NCBI GenBank assembly: GCA_900491605.1
Contig: UESW01003834.1
Span: 992,105-1,056,104, forward strand
Direction of reading: 5' to 3'
Source of the DNA: Calamus simplicifolius
Taxonomy: Eukaryota > Streptophyta > Magnoliopsida > Arecales > Arecaceae
Length of the DNA: 64,000 nt
Made by a program: the position numbers and the translations under genes. The notes beneath the pieces are model-generated. The model was not told the DNA's origin, made no database searches, and was given only the letters and a program-made list of their open reading frames with translations. This document shows positions 43,837 through 55,047 of the stretch, piece by piece. The first letter of the stretch is position 1. Each line of letters opens with the position of its first letter.

Positions 43837-44921
43837 GAGTAGCATAGTCTGGCTGAAGACTTTAAACTTAGCGCTCTTGGGAGGCAACCCAATTTATTAG
43901 TTATTTTTAACTTTCTATTTTCTTAGTATGACCAGAGAAAGCAACGGAAGTAAATTGAAAGAAGATGGCAACAATGAAACCTCCAACCTTCAAATACTTG
44001 ACCAGGTAGTATCTTTCCTTGAAATTAATTTTTCTTCCATTAGGGACAATGGAAATTAAGTTGGAGGGTAGAATAAGTAAATCCTCGAGTAAAACTATAA
44101 TCAGTATTTGTGTACCAAATTTTGTCTCGATTTGAAGTTAATCAAGCATTTTATTTATCAATGAGATTAACGGTTAGATTATTTTAGAGATAGGAAAAAT
44201 TATTAAGGAAACCTAATAAAAGATAGAGTTTAGCCCATAAAAATTTTTAGAATAATTTCAGACCCTTCTGACCACTGATCTTAATAGTACAATCTACTAA
44301 TAAGGGTATGGTGAAAATGTCATTAAAAAAAAAAGAAAAAAAAAAAAAAGAGTATCTTAAAGTTAATAAATTAGGTTCTTAGCATCTTTCACTAAGTAAC
44401 CGGGCCCCGTCACCTAAGCAAGTGATGTTGTTCGCGTAAAAAGGTGAGAATGTGAAAAACCTAAGTAAAGTCAGTCCTACCTAAAGCCTTTTTGACTCGA
44501 GTCAGTAAGTCCGAAGGGTGTTTTACACCTAATGCCCAAAAACCAACTGGTTTGGGAGCCATTGGCCTAAAGCTCACTACAAGGGTCAATTAGAAAGCAA
44601 GGGATTAGGATATTGCACTAACTTTACACATAAATAAATAAATAAGGAGACTAAATTACAAAAAGACACTACACCCAACCCAAATTAAGTTAGAGAACTT
44701 AAATAGAGAAGTGAAAAGTTGGTGAAGGAAGACTTCTATAAATTCTTATGGGCTGCACTCTATCACTAAATGGGTAAACTTGATAATCCAATGAAGCACC
44801 TTTCTTATGATCTAACCGAAAATCTTTTGATTTTAGAATTGTAAGATAACTATCAATTCTTGGACTAGCTTGGTACATATTTTTAGATTCTTTATTTACT
44901 TGAGGATGAGTAAAATTCAAG
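43837..44921. other. non-coding 3' region of element E
   Basis: About 1.1 kb with no supported ORF. Poly-A-like run at 44325-44350. Many Athila elements have an env-like ORF here; none is seen. Confidence 0.6.
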
Positions 44922-44932
44922 TTGGGGGGGAG
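44922..44932 (+). other. polypurine tract, element E
   Basis: TTGGGGGGGAG directly before the 3' LTR start. Confidence 0.8.
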
Positions 44933-46090
44933 TGATAAATGCACAAATAATCATAATAAACCTATTAATTAATAAGTCAAAGTACCTATTGTTATTTAAT
45001 ATTTAAATATTTTATATAATATTTTAGGTAAAACCTCATCAACATAAAGAGCTCAATTTTAGAAGTCCAACGGCACAAGCGGCACTCAAATCGGACTTAA
45101 AATGAGCTCAAAATTAAATTTACAAGGATTTATCTTTATCTGCACGCATCTCAAAGCAAACTCGATAAACCAATTGCCGAGTTCAATCGCAGATTTCACA
45201 TATTCATTTTTTTTCTTTTGATTTTTCTTTCCTTCCTATCCCATCACTCTACCAACCAATTAGGGAATAAATTGGATTGAAGACTTTCAAATTGGAAGGA
45301 GAATCGTTCGTTATATATTCGAAATCTCTTCATGTTTCGTTCAGATGGGGAAAGAATTCAAATTTGGAAGGAAATAATGTTCATGATCTCTGTGTCTTCT
45401 CCATGTTCATGGATCAAGCAAACAAATCATCCACATTCGTTCGGGCTTCGAATCAGATCTGAACAGTTAGGAAGCCTATGGAAATAGAAAGGCATGATTT
45501 CTCCGTGATTTCTCCGCGTTCTCTTCGCATCCTCTCCACATATGAGCATCTATAAATAGCTCTGGCTGGGCAGATGTGAGATGAAGCCCCGAACAGAGAA
45601 AGAAGGAGAGGCATTCGTGAGGCAGGAAGACGTTCTCTCGGTTCAGAGTTTTGGTGGGTTGTGCTAATCTGATTCAGGAAGCAAGGATCTTGGGGAGTTC
45701 AGTATGGAAGCAGATTCAAAGATGCCTTCTTGATGCTGTTGCCTTTTTGATGTCAAGGAAGAAGATTTTTTTTAGTTTTAATTTTTATGTATTCGGATGT
45801 TTTACAATAAAATATTTATTTATGTTTAGTTCTTAGTGAATTCTTTTTAAGTGAAAATAATTCTTGACTGATCTATTCTTAAAAGTGATGGGCCATGATC
45901 TGCGGGTATGGGCCGTGCTCTCATAAGATAGATCATATCTTAATTATTTTCATTATCTATTTATTTAAATTCCTAATTGCATAGTTTTAATTCAAAATAA
46001 CCACTAAAGTCCCTATGGATTTGATCCCTTACTCTCGCTATCTATTAGTGAAATTAAGGTGTTTTAATCGTTGCGCTACAACACGCATCA
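44933..46090 (+). repeat. Element E 3' LTR
   Basis: 1158 bp, TGATAAATGC...ACGCATCA, followed by TTGCG. It has an extra ~65-bp segment around 45730-45780 relative to the 5' LTR. Confidence 0.92.
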
Positions 46091-47078
46091 TTGCGCCAAG
46101 GGTATTATTGGCCGACGATACAGAAAGATGCCGATGACCTCGTTCGAGCTTATGATTCGTGCCAGAGGCACTCAAATGTCCAAAGGCTCCCCTCGGCATA
46201 CCTGACTTCCATATCATCCCCCTGGTCCTTCGCCAAATGGTGAATGGATATTCTTGGCCCTTTCCCCCTTGCAATCGGGCAAAGGAAGTTCTTATTTGTT
46301 GTAATTGATTATTTCACTAAGTGGATTGAAGCCGAAGCAGTCGCCCAAATAACCGAAGCTCGAGCTAAATACTTCGTATGGGGATCCATCATTTGCCGCT
46401 TCGGCCTTCCTCACACTATCATCACCAACAACAGGAAGCAGTTCGACAACCCTAAGTTCTGAGAGTTCTGCAAGGATCATGGCATTCTCCATTGCCTGAC
46501 ATCGGTCAGACATCCTCAAGCTAATGGAAAGGCCGAGATCCAACCGAACTCTCCTCCACGGAATTAAAGCTCGGCTCAACCAGGCGCGAGGCAGATGGGC
46601 CGAGGAACTCCACCATGTATTGTGGGCGTACCGAACCACTGAGAGGATACCCACGGGACAAACCCCATTTAAGATGGCTTTCGACACAGAGGTTGTCATC
46701 CCTGTGGAAGATGGACTCCCTTCCCCTTGCATGGAAGGTTAGTCGGAGGAATCCAATGATGAATAGCTCCGAACCAATCTTGATTTAGTAGAAGAAGTCA
46801 GGGAGAAAGCCCGAATCCGGATGGCCGCCTACCAGCAAAGAGTAGCTCGCTATTACTCCACAAGAGTCCGAGGAAAATTTTTCCTTCCCGGTGATCTGGT
46901 GCTTCGAAAGGCGTCCATCTCAAAACCACTGGAGCAAGGAAAATTGTCCCCAAATTGGGAAGGTCCCTACCAAGTGGCGGAAGTAATCAGACCCGGCACC
47001 TATAAACTCCAAGATCAAAATGGAAAATCTATTCCCTGGACGTGGAACTTGGATAATCTCCGCATCTATCATCAGTAA
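46091..47078 (+). pseudogene. integrase, remaining part, of element C
   Basis: Continues the integrase broken at 36265: CQRHSNVQRL-type zinc part, MDILGPFPLAIGQRKFLFVV and IDYFTKWIEAEAVAQITEA (first Asp). The second Asp position reads IITNNRKQFDN, that is Asp to Asn, so the catalytic triad is lost. A Glu-region frameshift lies near 46530. The C-terminus (FFLPGDLVLRKASISKPLEQ, NWEGPYQVAEV) ends at TAA 47076-47078. Confidence 0.87.
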
Positions 47079-47084
47079 GAGTTT

Positions 47085-47650
47085 ATAAATCCTCAGTCGG
47101 GATGAGCGATCTCCGTATCTTGACCGCACCAAGTAAAATATATTTGACAAACCTTGGCTGGGCCGAGAGAGCTTCGTACCTTGGCCGGACAAGTAAAATA
47201 TAATCTTTATAAATCGTCGGCCGGGCCGAGCGATCTCCATACCTTGACCGCGCTACGTAAAATATATTTGACAAACCTCGGCTGGGCCGAGAGAGCTTCG
47301 TACCTTGGCCGCGCCAAGTAAAATATAATCTTTATAAATCCTCGGCTGGGCCGAGCGATGTCCGTACCTTGGCTGCACCAAGTAAAATATAATCTTGAAG
47401 CCTCAGCCAAGCCGAATGACGGTCTCCATACCTTGGCCGCGCCAAGTAAAATATAATCTTGAAGCCTCAGCCAAGCCGAATGACGGTCTCCATACCTTGG
47501 CCGCGCCAAGTAAAATATAATCTTGAAGCCTCGGCCAAACCGAGTGATATATTTCCGAGTAATCTCTGAAGCCTTGGCCAAACCGAGTAATATATTTCTG
47601 AATAATTTCCGAAGCCTCAGCCAAACCGAGCGATATAGTTCTAAAGCTTC
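47085..47650. repeat. hairpin tandem array, element C
   Basis: About nine units of 60-65 bp with CTTGGCCGCGCCAAG and CTCGGCTGGGCCGAG palindromes separated by 'taaaatataatctt...aaa' spacers. Counterpart of 27935-28440 in B. Confidence 0.88.
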
Positions 47651-49580
47651 GGCCTGATCGGGTGATTTCTCAAATACTCTGACGCGACTAAGGCATCCTA
47701 TCATGCTTCGACAAAGGTAAGTAACCTTCCTCCACTTATCGGCAAAATTATACAAGTTCTTTCATTCCCTTGAGTAGGATCATGTATGCATCAAAAGTTC
47801 ACAGGGCCGCCCAGGCCTCCCTCTGACCTAAACAAAGTTAAATGCTTCCTCCTCAGAAGACTAAATATCGTAGCAAAAGCACTGCTGAATTAGCAAACTA
47901 TGCTACAATCTAGAAAGCATAATGTGAGTAAGAAAACTCCCAGCACAACTATACTGGAAAAAGAAATAAATACTCGAAGGAAGAAGATTAAAAAGCTTTC
48001 TTTATTGATAAAAAATTACAACCTCCTGAGAGGCATTACAAGTGCATCATAGCACAGGAAATAAAGATGAATAAAAGCTCGGCTGAGCAACTTCGGTCGA
48101 TAACAATGTTTCTGCATCCGACCCAAAAAATCGTAGAAACCAATCAGCTCCATTGGGCCACTGGTTAATGCCAAAGAACAAAGTAGGCCATCCACAGATC
48201 CCCAAGATGGATGCGTTGAGGGATCCTAACCAGGTCAAAGACCTGTTGATGCTTATGCCAATGATGCCTCCTCCTCGAGTGGGATGCTGGGCTGCTAGTC
48301 ACTGCCCAAGCACATAGACAGGAAACCAGTAGACCCACACCACTCTCCTCCTTCCTCACATGGAAAAAGATTCCTCAGACGGATGAACTAAGAGATCCAA
48401 ACTGAGAAAGGAGGTGAGTTCCATGTCTGCCATGGGGACTATGTATGCTTTGCATTTCCTGTGGCCCCATGGCAAGTGACAAAGGACATATAAGAAGCGC
48501 GTACGTGCACTCTCCATATGACCTCTGTGGGCATCCCATGCGCTCTCCATATGACCTCCGAGATTCCTCTCTTGAGGACCACTTGCTCTTCAGCAGCTTC
48601 TCCATCACCCCAGCTATCTGGGACAAACCAGCTTTCGAAAGGGAAGCTCGATCTCTCCGCTCTCAACCTCACTGAAACGGGCGCCATGAAAGCCCCTACA
48701 ACACATAGAAGGAAGAGGCCTTAGGAGATGGCATAACATGGCCCGCTCTCCCTATTTTATAGGCAAGCGAACCGGGAGCAACCATTAAAGAAGGGAGCCC
48801 CGGAATTTGAAACGCCATGACCGTGCTGCCACATGGTAGATCAAAAGAAAAGGGTGCTTTCCAAAGCGCGCTGAACGCGCCTCCCAGGCCATGACGAAAG
48901 ACAAAGATTTTTTTCTAATCTCGAATCAAGAGTCTTAAATGCAGGAAACCGACCGCAGGTCCTTGAGATATGCGCAGGCCAGGGAAATCCCCTTTCAAAA
49001 ATGACGCCGCCCAATGGCAATCGAGTGCTTATCGCATACGTTAAAGATACCCGCGTTGGAAAAGGCCAACAAAATAAATGCCTTAAGCAGAAACAAAGTG
49101 TCCTTCGACAAAGCCTTTTATATGCCTCGGCAAAAAATGTACCAACTTTTTGCTTCGGACGAACTGAACTATCTAACCTCAGCCCCAGCTGAGGTGTTTG
49201 AGCTATTCTCGGTCATTTCATGCCGAACCATTTCGTGCCTTGGCAAACCGAGTAAGCTTGCGCGCACCTAACCCCGGCCCCAACCAAGGCAAAGTCAGAG
49301 TTACGTCCCATGGCAAAACCGAATAATTTTATGCATCAGCAAAACCAGTTAATCTGGCTTCGATTAAGCGGAATCTTCAATTCGGAACCCCCAAGGACTA
49401 TCTGACCTTAAAGCGCATTTCGTTTATGATTCGTTTACCATCGAAGGAACTCCCGGCAAAAGGTCATTCGAAAAGACAATGACCAAAGCGATAACGCAAA
49501 GCAAAAAGAGATTAAAAGATTCATTCATTGAGTCCTGATCGGATTACAAGTTGAAAAAACAAAAAATACATGAGCAACCC
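47651..49580. other. non-coding 3' internal region, element C
   Basis: Mirror of B 26013-27930, with the minus-strand TATA box at 48754-48761 (GCCTATAAAATAGGG). Repeated 'catatgacctc' and 'catgcgctctc' units lie at 48490-48570. No supported ORF. Confidence 0.5.
48754..48761 (-). promoter_or_regulatory. conserved antisense TATA box, element C
   Basis: GCCTATAAAATAGGG on the minus strand; same context as in A (14411) and B (26818). Confidence 0.4.
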
Positions 49581-52500
49581 TTAAGAATCGATTCGGGTTG
49601 GTCCTGGGAACCTCCTTAGTAACATCCGGAAGGACTTGACTCGCTTCACTCACTTCGAATGTTGTTGGAAGAGAGACCTCGGGTTCCTCGGTGGTAGGCT
49701 AAAGGCATTCTTCAGGAGCCATGGCCTCTTTGGGACCCAGGATAGCGTCAAGATTGACGTCTGAAATATCCTTATACTCGGCTTCTTCGACCCCTGGAGT
49801 ATGAGTATCAAATAGCTCGGCCTCCAGGAAAGATAAATCCAACTCAGGATACACTCGAGAGATCTTCACTCGAGTTTCCTCCTCGCCGAAGTGGAATGCA
49901 TCGACACAAGCCTCTTTACGCTCCTCAGAGAATTGAATAGAACTTTTGTACTCCTCCATAGCCGAGGTAATTCGGTCGTTAGCTTCAGCTAGCTGGCCCC
50001 TGAGTTCGAGGTTCATTTGGCGACTCACGGTCAACTTTGCCCTTAGAGCTTAAATTGCTCCTGCGCCTCGAGCCCGATTTTGCCCATCTACAAACATCAG
50101 GTCATTTGAGTCCTCAAATGAAAGAAAAATGCCAGGAGCAAGTAAATAAGAAGATACTATACCTCTTTCTCCTGCCGAGCCATTTTATCGCTCAGCTCAT
50201 GGACCTTTTCTAGGGCCTTCAATTTGGTCGCTTTATTCTGTTGGAGACCCTCCTTGAGGTCATTAATTCGGGATTGTTTGTCCTCGATTTCCCGCTGACA
50301 TTGGTTGAGATCAGTGGTGAGCTTGGCAATTTGATCATGCTGCCATTTCAGCCGATCTTCCCTATCAACGAGTTTCTTATTCAGCTGGCAAGCTGATCTT
50401 GCTGCCACCGGCACTTACGCTCCTCTCCTCGAGCCTCCTGCTCCAATTATTCTTCTCCTCGGCATGGCTATTTTTCAGCTGACCCCACCTCTTGTCAAAG
50501 TGCCGCTGCAAGGCATTGACCTCGTCGGCATGCTTAGACTTGATTTGGGATAACTTCAAGTAGGCCTTATCCGACTGTTCACAAAACCCTGGAGCTCTTT
50601 GACTTGAGCCTCGAGCCGAAAGGCCCTCTTGGCGGTAATTCGGTAAGACTCGCCCATCTTCTCAAGGTCTACCTTAACGGATGCCAAGGCCCTGGAAAGC
50701 CGGCTGGTCGAATCCACCCTTGTCCGAAGGTCGACCACCTCCTTTCTGGCCTAAGCACAGGCCCCAGTGGCCAAATTTAAGTGCCGATTCAGCGCCCTCG
50801 TAATCAAGGCATTCTGCAAAAAATACAAGTAAGAAACCACAATCGAACCAACCAACTAAGAATTACAACCTTGGTACGATGACTTATTCGGGAGGCATAG
50901 TTAGTAGCGATCTTCATGAGAGTGGCGTTATTTATTTCAGGGAGAAGGTAAACATCCTTCGGTGCCCCTGACTGACCAAAAGCTGCATCAATAATATCCC
51001 CGACTGTAGGCTTGTCCGTCGAGGAACTCCCCCCCCCCCCCCGTGCGCAGTAAAGACCGCATCAAGGCAATGAGCATGTCATCCACCTCTGGGCTGTGGA
51101 CAAGAGAACTTATAGCCGCCGGCCTGAGGGACTTCGGCCTGAGGAAGCGCCATCCGCTCGGCTTCCTCCATCAAAACTTTAGCCTGCAGGGCCTCGGATG
51201 CTTTGGCCCCGATTGAGGGAACCCCGGCCCGTCCCCTTCATTCAGTGATTCTTCTTCCTCTTCTCTCCAACTATTGCTTCATCTCCGACAGACTCTACCT
51301 GAACTTCAATCTCTTTCACGACATTCCCTGGTACTATAAGAGAGAGACCCTCAGCAGGAGGCACCTCGACCTCCACCAACCTTTCGACAAGCGGCTCCAC
51401 TCGAGCTTTAGCAGCCGCCACTGCCTCTCCTGACCCCTCCACCTGAGCAGGGGCCTCTTTTACGCGCAGTGGGCTCCCCACCGCTGGTAACTGAAGCTGA
51501 TTAACCTCTGGCAGGAGGATCATCGAATGGACCGACGACATCTCCTCGGCATCATCTGACACAATCACTACTTGAGGGGGAAAAACTTCTATGGCTCTCT
51601 CCAAGTTTTCTCCAATGGTACTTTCCATCTCCACTACTGTGTCCCCCTCCGACACGGGGGGCTCACCAACCGTGACCGACGCTCCCACTTCCCCCTCTTG
51701 GGGGTGGAAGAGTGGCGGCCAATGCCGTCTCTCCTCGGCTCCTTTGGGTGAGACCCGGAAGAACGAGACCTCTTCTCAGACATGTGCTTGTCCCCGGAGC
51801 CGGAGCCCCTGTGGTGCTTGCCCAACTCCTTCCTCATTTGGCCCACAAATGCGGACCTCTTGGCTGAAAACATAGCAGATGTTCAGTTAAACAGTAACGG
51901 GATTACATAAACTCACTGACCGTCAGAGTGAAGACTCACCTTGAGGGTTAATAGAGCTAAGCCCAACGGCGAAAAGGGCATCCTCTAATAACAGAGTGCT
52001 GGCCGATACCTCCTGACCACTGCGAAGGGCTACCAGATCTCTTCTCTTGCTCGCTCAACTCCAGGCGTGCCTCTAGATCCTTCACATAACTCGCCCATCC
52101 CCTCGGAAAATCTGAACCGATGTTTCCTTCGGCAATGAAAAATCGGGACTTCCACTCCTTTATGGAAGATGGGTTATCAGAAATCATCTTGAACGACTTC
52201 CGGGGACCAATGTAGGGCCACTCAGAGCTCCTTTCAGAAACCAGGTTGTAGCAGACTCGAATATAGGAAGGGTCGCGGTCACCCCGACACGACCGCACAT
52301 CGAGATGAATCCGATAAGATTGCGCCAGCTATTTGGGGCTACCATTGTTGGACATATGTTGTAAAACCTCATCACCTCCTGTACCAGCGGGTGAAGAGGG
52401 AACCGGAGACCTGCCCTTAAGCTCTCCTCATAAAAGAAGACTCCATGGCTTAACTCATTCGAAACCCGGTGCTCAGCCCTCGGCACCCATAAGGCTACAT

Positions 52501-52582
52501 CCCGAGGAACCCTATAATGGCAACAGATTCTATCCAGATCATCAATGGTTATCTCTGAGGCAACATCGTGAGGACCCTTCAT
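49581..52582 (-). pseudogene. antisense four-exon gene of element C (splice donor and frame lesions)
   Basis: Minus strand, exons 52582-51940, 51863-50888, 50813-50163 and 50087-49581. ATG 52582 gives MKGPHDVASEITIDDLDRIC, then VFFYEESLRAGLRFPLHPLV and YNICPTMVAPNSWRNLIGFI: the best-preserved copy of the N-terminal domain. Intron 1 (GTGAGT...TTTTCAG) and intron 3 (GTATAG...TAG) are intact. The intron 2 donor reads ATAAGT where B has GTAAGT. Exon 3 is coiled coil; exon 4 (FSEERKEACVDAFHFGEEET) ends in TAA at 49583-49581. A 1-nt loss in a G run near 51690, and other indels, break exon 2. The TATTTAAAGAGGGC box lies about 110 bp upstream of the ATG. Confidence 0.8.
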
Positions 52583-52958
52583 ATTGGCTGAATAAGAGGC
52601 GGAATACAAACAACCAAGCAAGGGCTCAGGGAAGAATGGAAAATCTTTATGGCAGGGACGAAGAGGCGTTGCAAAAGGAGTGCCGCCCTAGCCCTCTTTA
52701 AATAAACGCTTCCGAAGGAAAGCCAAAGATGCCAAAACTTCCGATATGGGTGCCAGAAATAAAGAAGCCCCGCCACGTGGAATTCCCGCTATCGCGACAT
52801 GCTGGAAACGAGGCGTTTCCTCCTCAAGCTAAGGTGAAAAATGATGACGAAACAGTGGCCATCATTTACGAGAATATCATTGCCCGCCTTTTCGAATCCC
52901 TCAAATAAGATTATTCCAGAACTCTACTCCCTATATCCGTACTTACACTTCAGACTTG

Positions 52959-52973
52959 AGAGTGGGGGGCATG
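52959..52973 (+). other. polypurine tract, element C
   Basis: AGAGTGGGGGGCATG just before the 3' LTR. Confidence 0.75.
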
Positions 52974-54006
52974 TGATGAGAGGTAAAATCGTCATTGCAT
53001 TAATGATCGCACACATCGACAATTGGGTCTAGTCCAATTCCAACGTCCTGTCGGCCAGCTGTCAAACCCACTAAGCAGCGAAGCCCAATCGCCCTCAGCG
53101 GCGTCAGGTCGTCCCGACAACACCAATCATTCTCATACCTCGGCAACCCGAGTCATCCATACCTCGGTAGCCCGAGCCATTCTCATACCTCGGCAACCCG
53201 AGCCATTCTCATACCTCGGCAACCCGGGCCAATCATACCTTGGTAGCCCGAGCCATTCTCATACCTTGATTACCCGAGCCATCCTTATACCTCGGCAACC
53301 CGAGCCATCCCCATACCTCTACAACCAAGCTATTCTATACCTCAGAAAACTGAATTGCACCTCGCCTTAGCCGGGCCGAGGCGTTCGAATACCTCTGCGG
53401 AGTCCGGTGTAGGAGAGTGCGAATCCACTATAACTGAATGAGATTCAAAGCGGATAATCATACCAAGGAGTGGCCTAAGACCCACATGAGTGGCCTAGAA
53501 CTTATGTAATCGCTGAATCTCAAGGCATCAACCAGCTCTCCCAGCGTCGATCCTCTAACTGACAAGATATGGATCCTACTAACCTCATAACAAACTTGAT
53601 TCGAGTCCGTTCTGAATCCTAACGGCTTTCAAACCTCCCCTCGCGACACGCCCAAAGAATCAGGTGATCCTCTATAAATACCGCTGCCCTCCAACCTCTC
53701 AGGTACGCATGCTGGAACACTCACTCATTTTCACTCATCATCACACTGAGAATAGCTCATCTGAGCTCAGAGCTCTCGAGAGAGAACACCCATCTAGGGG
53801 AGCTCTTTTGTGAGAGTCTTCTCCTTACATCTGCTTGATGTGAATCTTCACTGACTTGGGCGTCGGAGGGTCCTCCACAGAGGGCAACCTCCACAACATC
53901 CTCTGCGTGTGGACTGTCGCAGGTTTCACCCCGAGGCGACGAGATCAGCGTTCGGATCAGGAGCCGGAAGCACACCCGAGTCGGAGAACGGATTTTTGTG
54001 GCAACA
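52974..54006 (+). repeat. Element C 3' LTR
   Basis: 1033 bp, TGATGAGAGG...GTGGCAACA. TATA box at 53672-53679 (TCTATAAATACC). It contains the hairpin VNTR 53110-53330. Confidence 0.92.
53110..53330. repeat. LTR VNTR, about 26 bp, element C 3' LTR
   Basis: About eight copies of CTCGGCAACCCGAG plus 'ccattctcatac'. Same unit as in the LTRs of B, reverse orientation. Confidence 0.85.
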
Positions 54007-54082
54007 CTTGCTCTGGTTCTTTGAGTCTTGTCTTCTGAATCACAAGTTTATGGGATTTGAGGCCCTTCCTCTAGCACCAATC
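54007..54082 (-). other. leader and primer-binding site of element B
   Basis: Minus strand: after the LTR end at 54083 comes TGGTGCTAGAGGAAGGG (PBS, plus 54063-54079), then 'cctcaaatcccataaac' and 'caagactcaaagaacc', matching C 31807-31880. It stops at 54007, where the LTR of C begins, so only about 76 bp of the leader remain. Confidence 0.82.
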
Positions 54083-55042
54083 TGTTGTCGTGAAAATCTG
54101 TTCTCCGACTCGGGTGCGCTTCCGGATCCTGATCTGGACGCCGAACTCGTCGTCTCGGGATGGAACATGCAAGATAGTCCGCGCGCAGAGGGTGCTGTGG
54201 GGGTTTCCCTCTGTGGAAAACCCTCCGACGTCCAAGTCAGTGGAGATTCACAGCAAGTAGATGTGAGGAGAAGACTCTCACAGAAGAGCTCCCCTAGATG
54301 GGTGTTCTTTCTCGAGAGCTCTGAGCTCAGATAGAGCTATTCTCAGTGTAATGATGAGTGAAAATGAGTGAGTGTTCCAGCATGCGTACCTGAGAGGTTG
54401 GAGGGCAGCGGTATTTATAGAGGATCACCTGATTCTTTGGGCGTGTCGCGAGGGGAGGTTTGAAAGCCGTTAGGATTCAGAACGGACTCGAATCAAGTTT
54501 GTTATGAGGTCAGTAGGATCCGTATCTTGTCAGTTAGGGGATCGACAGCTGGGAGAGATGGTTGATGCTTTGAGATTCAGCGATTACATAGGTTCTAGGC
54601 CACTCCTATGGGTCTTAGGCCACTCCTGGGTATGATTTCCCGCTTTGAATCTCATTCAGTTATAGTGGATTCGCACTCTCCCGCGCTGGACTTTGCAGAA
54701 GTATTCGAGCGCCTTGACCCGGCCGAGGCGAGGGGCAATTTGGTTTTATGAGGTATAGAATAGCTTGGTCTGTAGAGGTGTGGGGACGGCTCGGGTTGCC
54801 GAGGTATAAGGATGGCTCGGGTAACCGAGGTATGAGAATGGCTCGGGCTACTGAGGTATGGATGGCTCGGGTTGCCGAGGTATGAGAATGGTTAGTGTTG
54901 TTGGGATGACCTGACGCCGCTGAGGGCGATTAGGCTTTGCTGCTTAATGGGTTTGATAGCTGGCCGATAGGACGTTGAAATTGACTAGACCCAATTGTCG
55001 ATGTGTGCAGTCATTAATGCAATAACAATTTTACCCCTCATA
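54083..55042 (-). repeat. Element B 5' LTR
   Basis: 960 bp on the minus strand. Starts TATGAGGGG (one base lost from TGATGAGGGG) at 55042 and ends CGACAACA at 54083. Target duplication AAAAG at 55043-55047. VNTR of about five copies at 54785-54900. Confidence 0.88.
54785..54900. repeat. LTR VNTR, about 26 bp, element B 5' LTR
   Basis: About five copies of 'ggctcgggttgccgaggtat'-type units, against about ten in the 3' LTR of the same element. Confidence 0.82.
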
Positions 55043-55047
55043 AAAAG

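Larger units (their letters stand above)
36266..46090 (+). mobile_element. Element E: Athila-like Ty3/gypsy element, nested in C
   Basis: 9.8-kb element with LTRs 36266-37348 and 44933-46090 (TGATAAATGC...CGCATCA). The target duplication is TTGCA (36261-36265) / TTGCG (46091-46095), four of five bases identical. PBS, gag with a CCHC knuckle, protease with DLGAS, RT, RNase H and integrase follow in order. All coding parts are broken. There is no env-like ORF in the ~1.1 kb between integrase and the 3' LTR. It is the youngest layer of the nest. Confidence 0.92.
31689..54006 (+). mobile_element. Element C: Tat/Retand-like element nested in B, itself split by E
   Basis: Plus-strand element of the same family as B (near-identical pol, LTR and antisense gene). 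The right boundary is the 3' LTR end GGCAACA at 54006, followed by the leader of B. The left boundary is a truncated 5' LTR (only its last ~118 bp). The interior is gag to integrase, interrupted in integrase by E (36266-46090), then hairpin array, antisense gene and 3' LTR. C must be younger than B and older than E. Confidence 0.85.
21586..55042 (-). mobile_element. Element B: Tat/Retand-like Ty3/gypsy element, split by element C
   Basis: Oriented on the minus strand. Its 3' LTR is 21586-22636 and its 5' LTR 54083-55042. The same 5 bp, AAAAG, flanks both outer ends (21581-21585 and 55043-55047), so the two LTRs, 31 kb apart, belong to one insertion. Its interior runs from 22637 to about 31689 (3' region, antisense gene, hairpin array, integrase to RT) and resumes at 54007-54082 (leader). 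Element C sits in between. gag, protease and the start of RT are missing and were probably deleted together with most of the 5' LTR of C. Confidence 0.88.

Noticed and set aside
43837..44921. env-like gene of the Athila element
   Set aside because: No open frame, signal peptide or membrane segment seen in the region.
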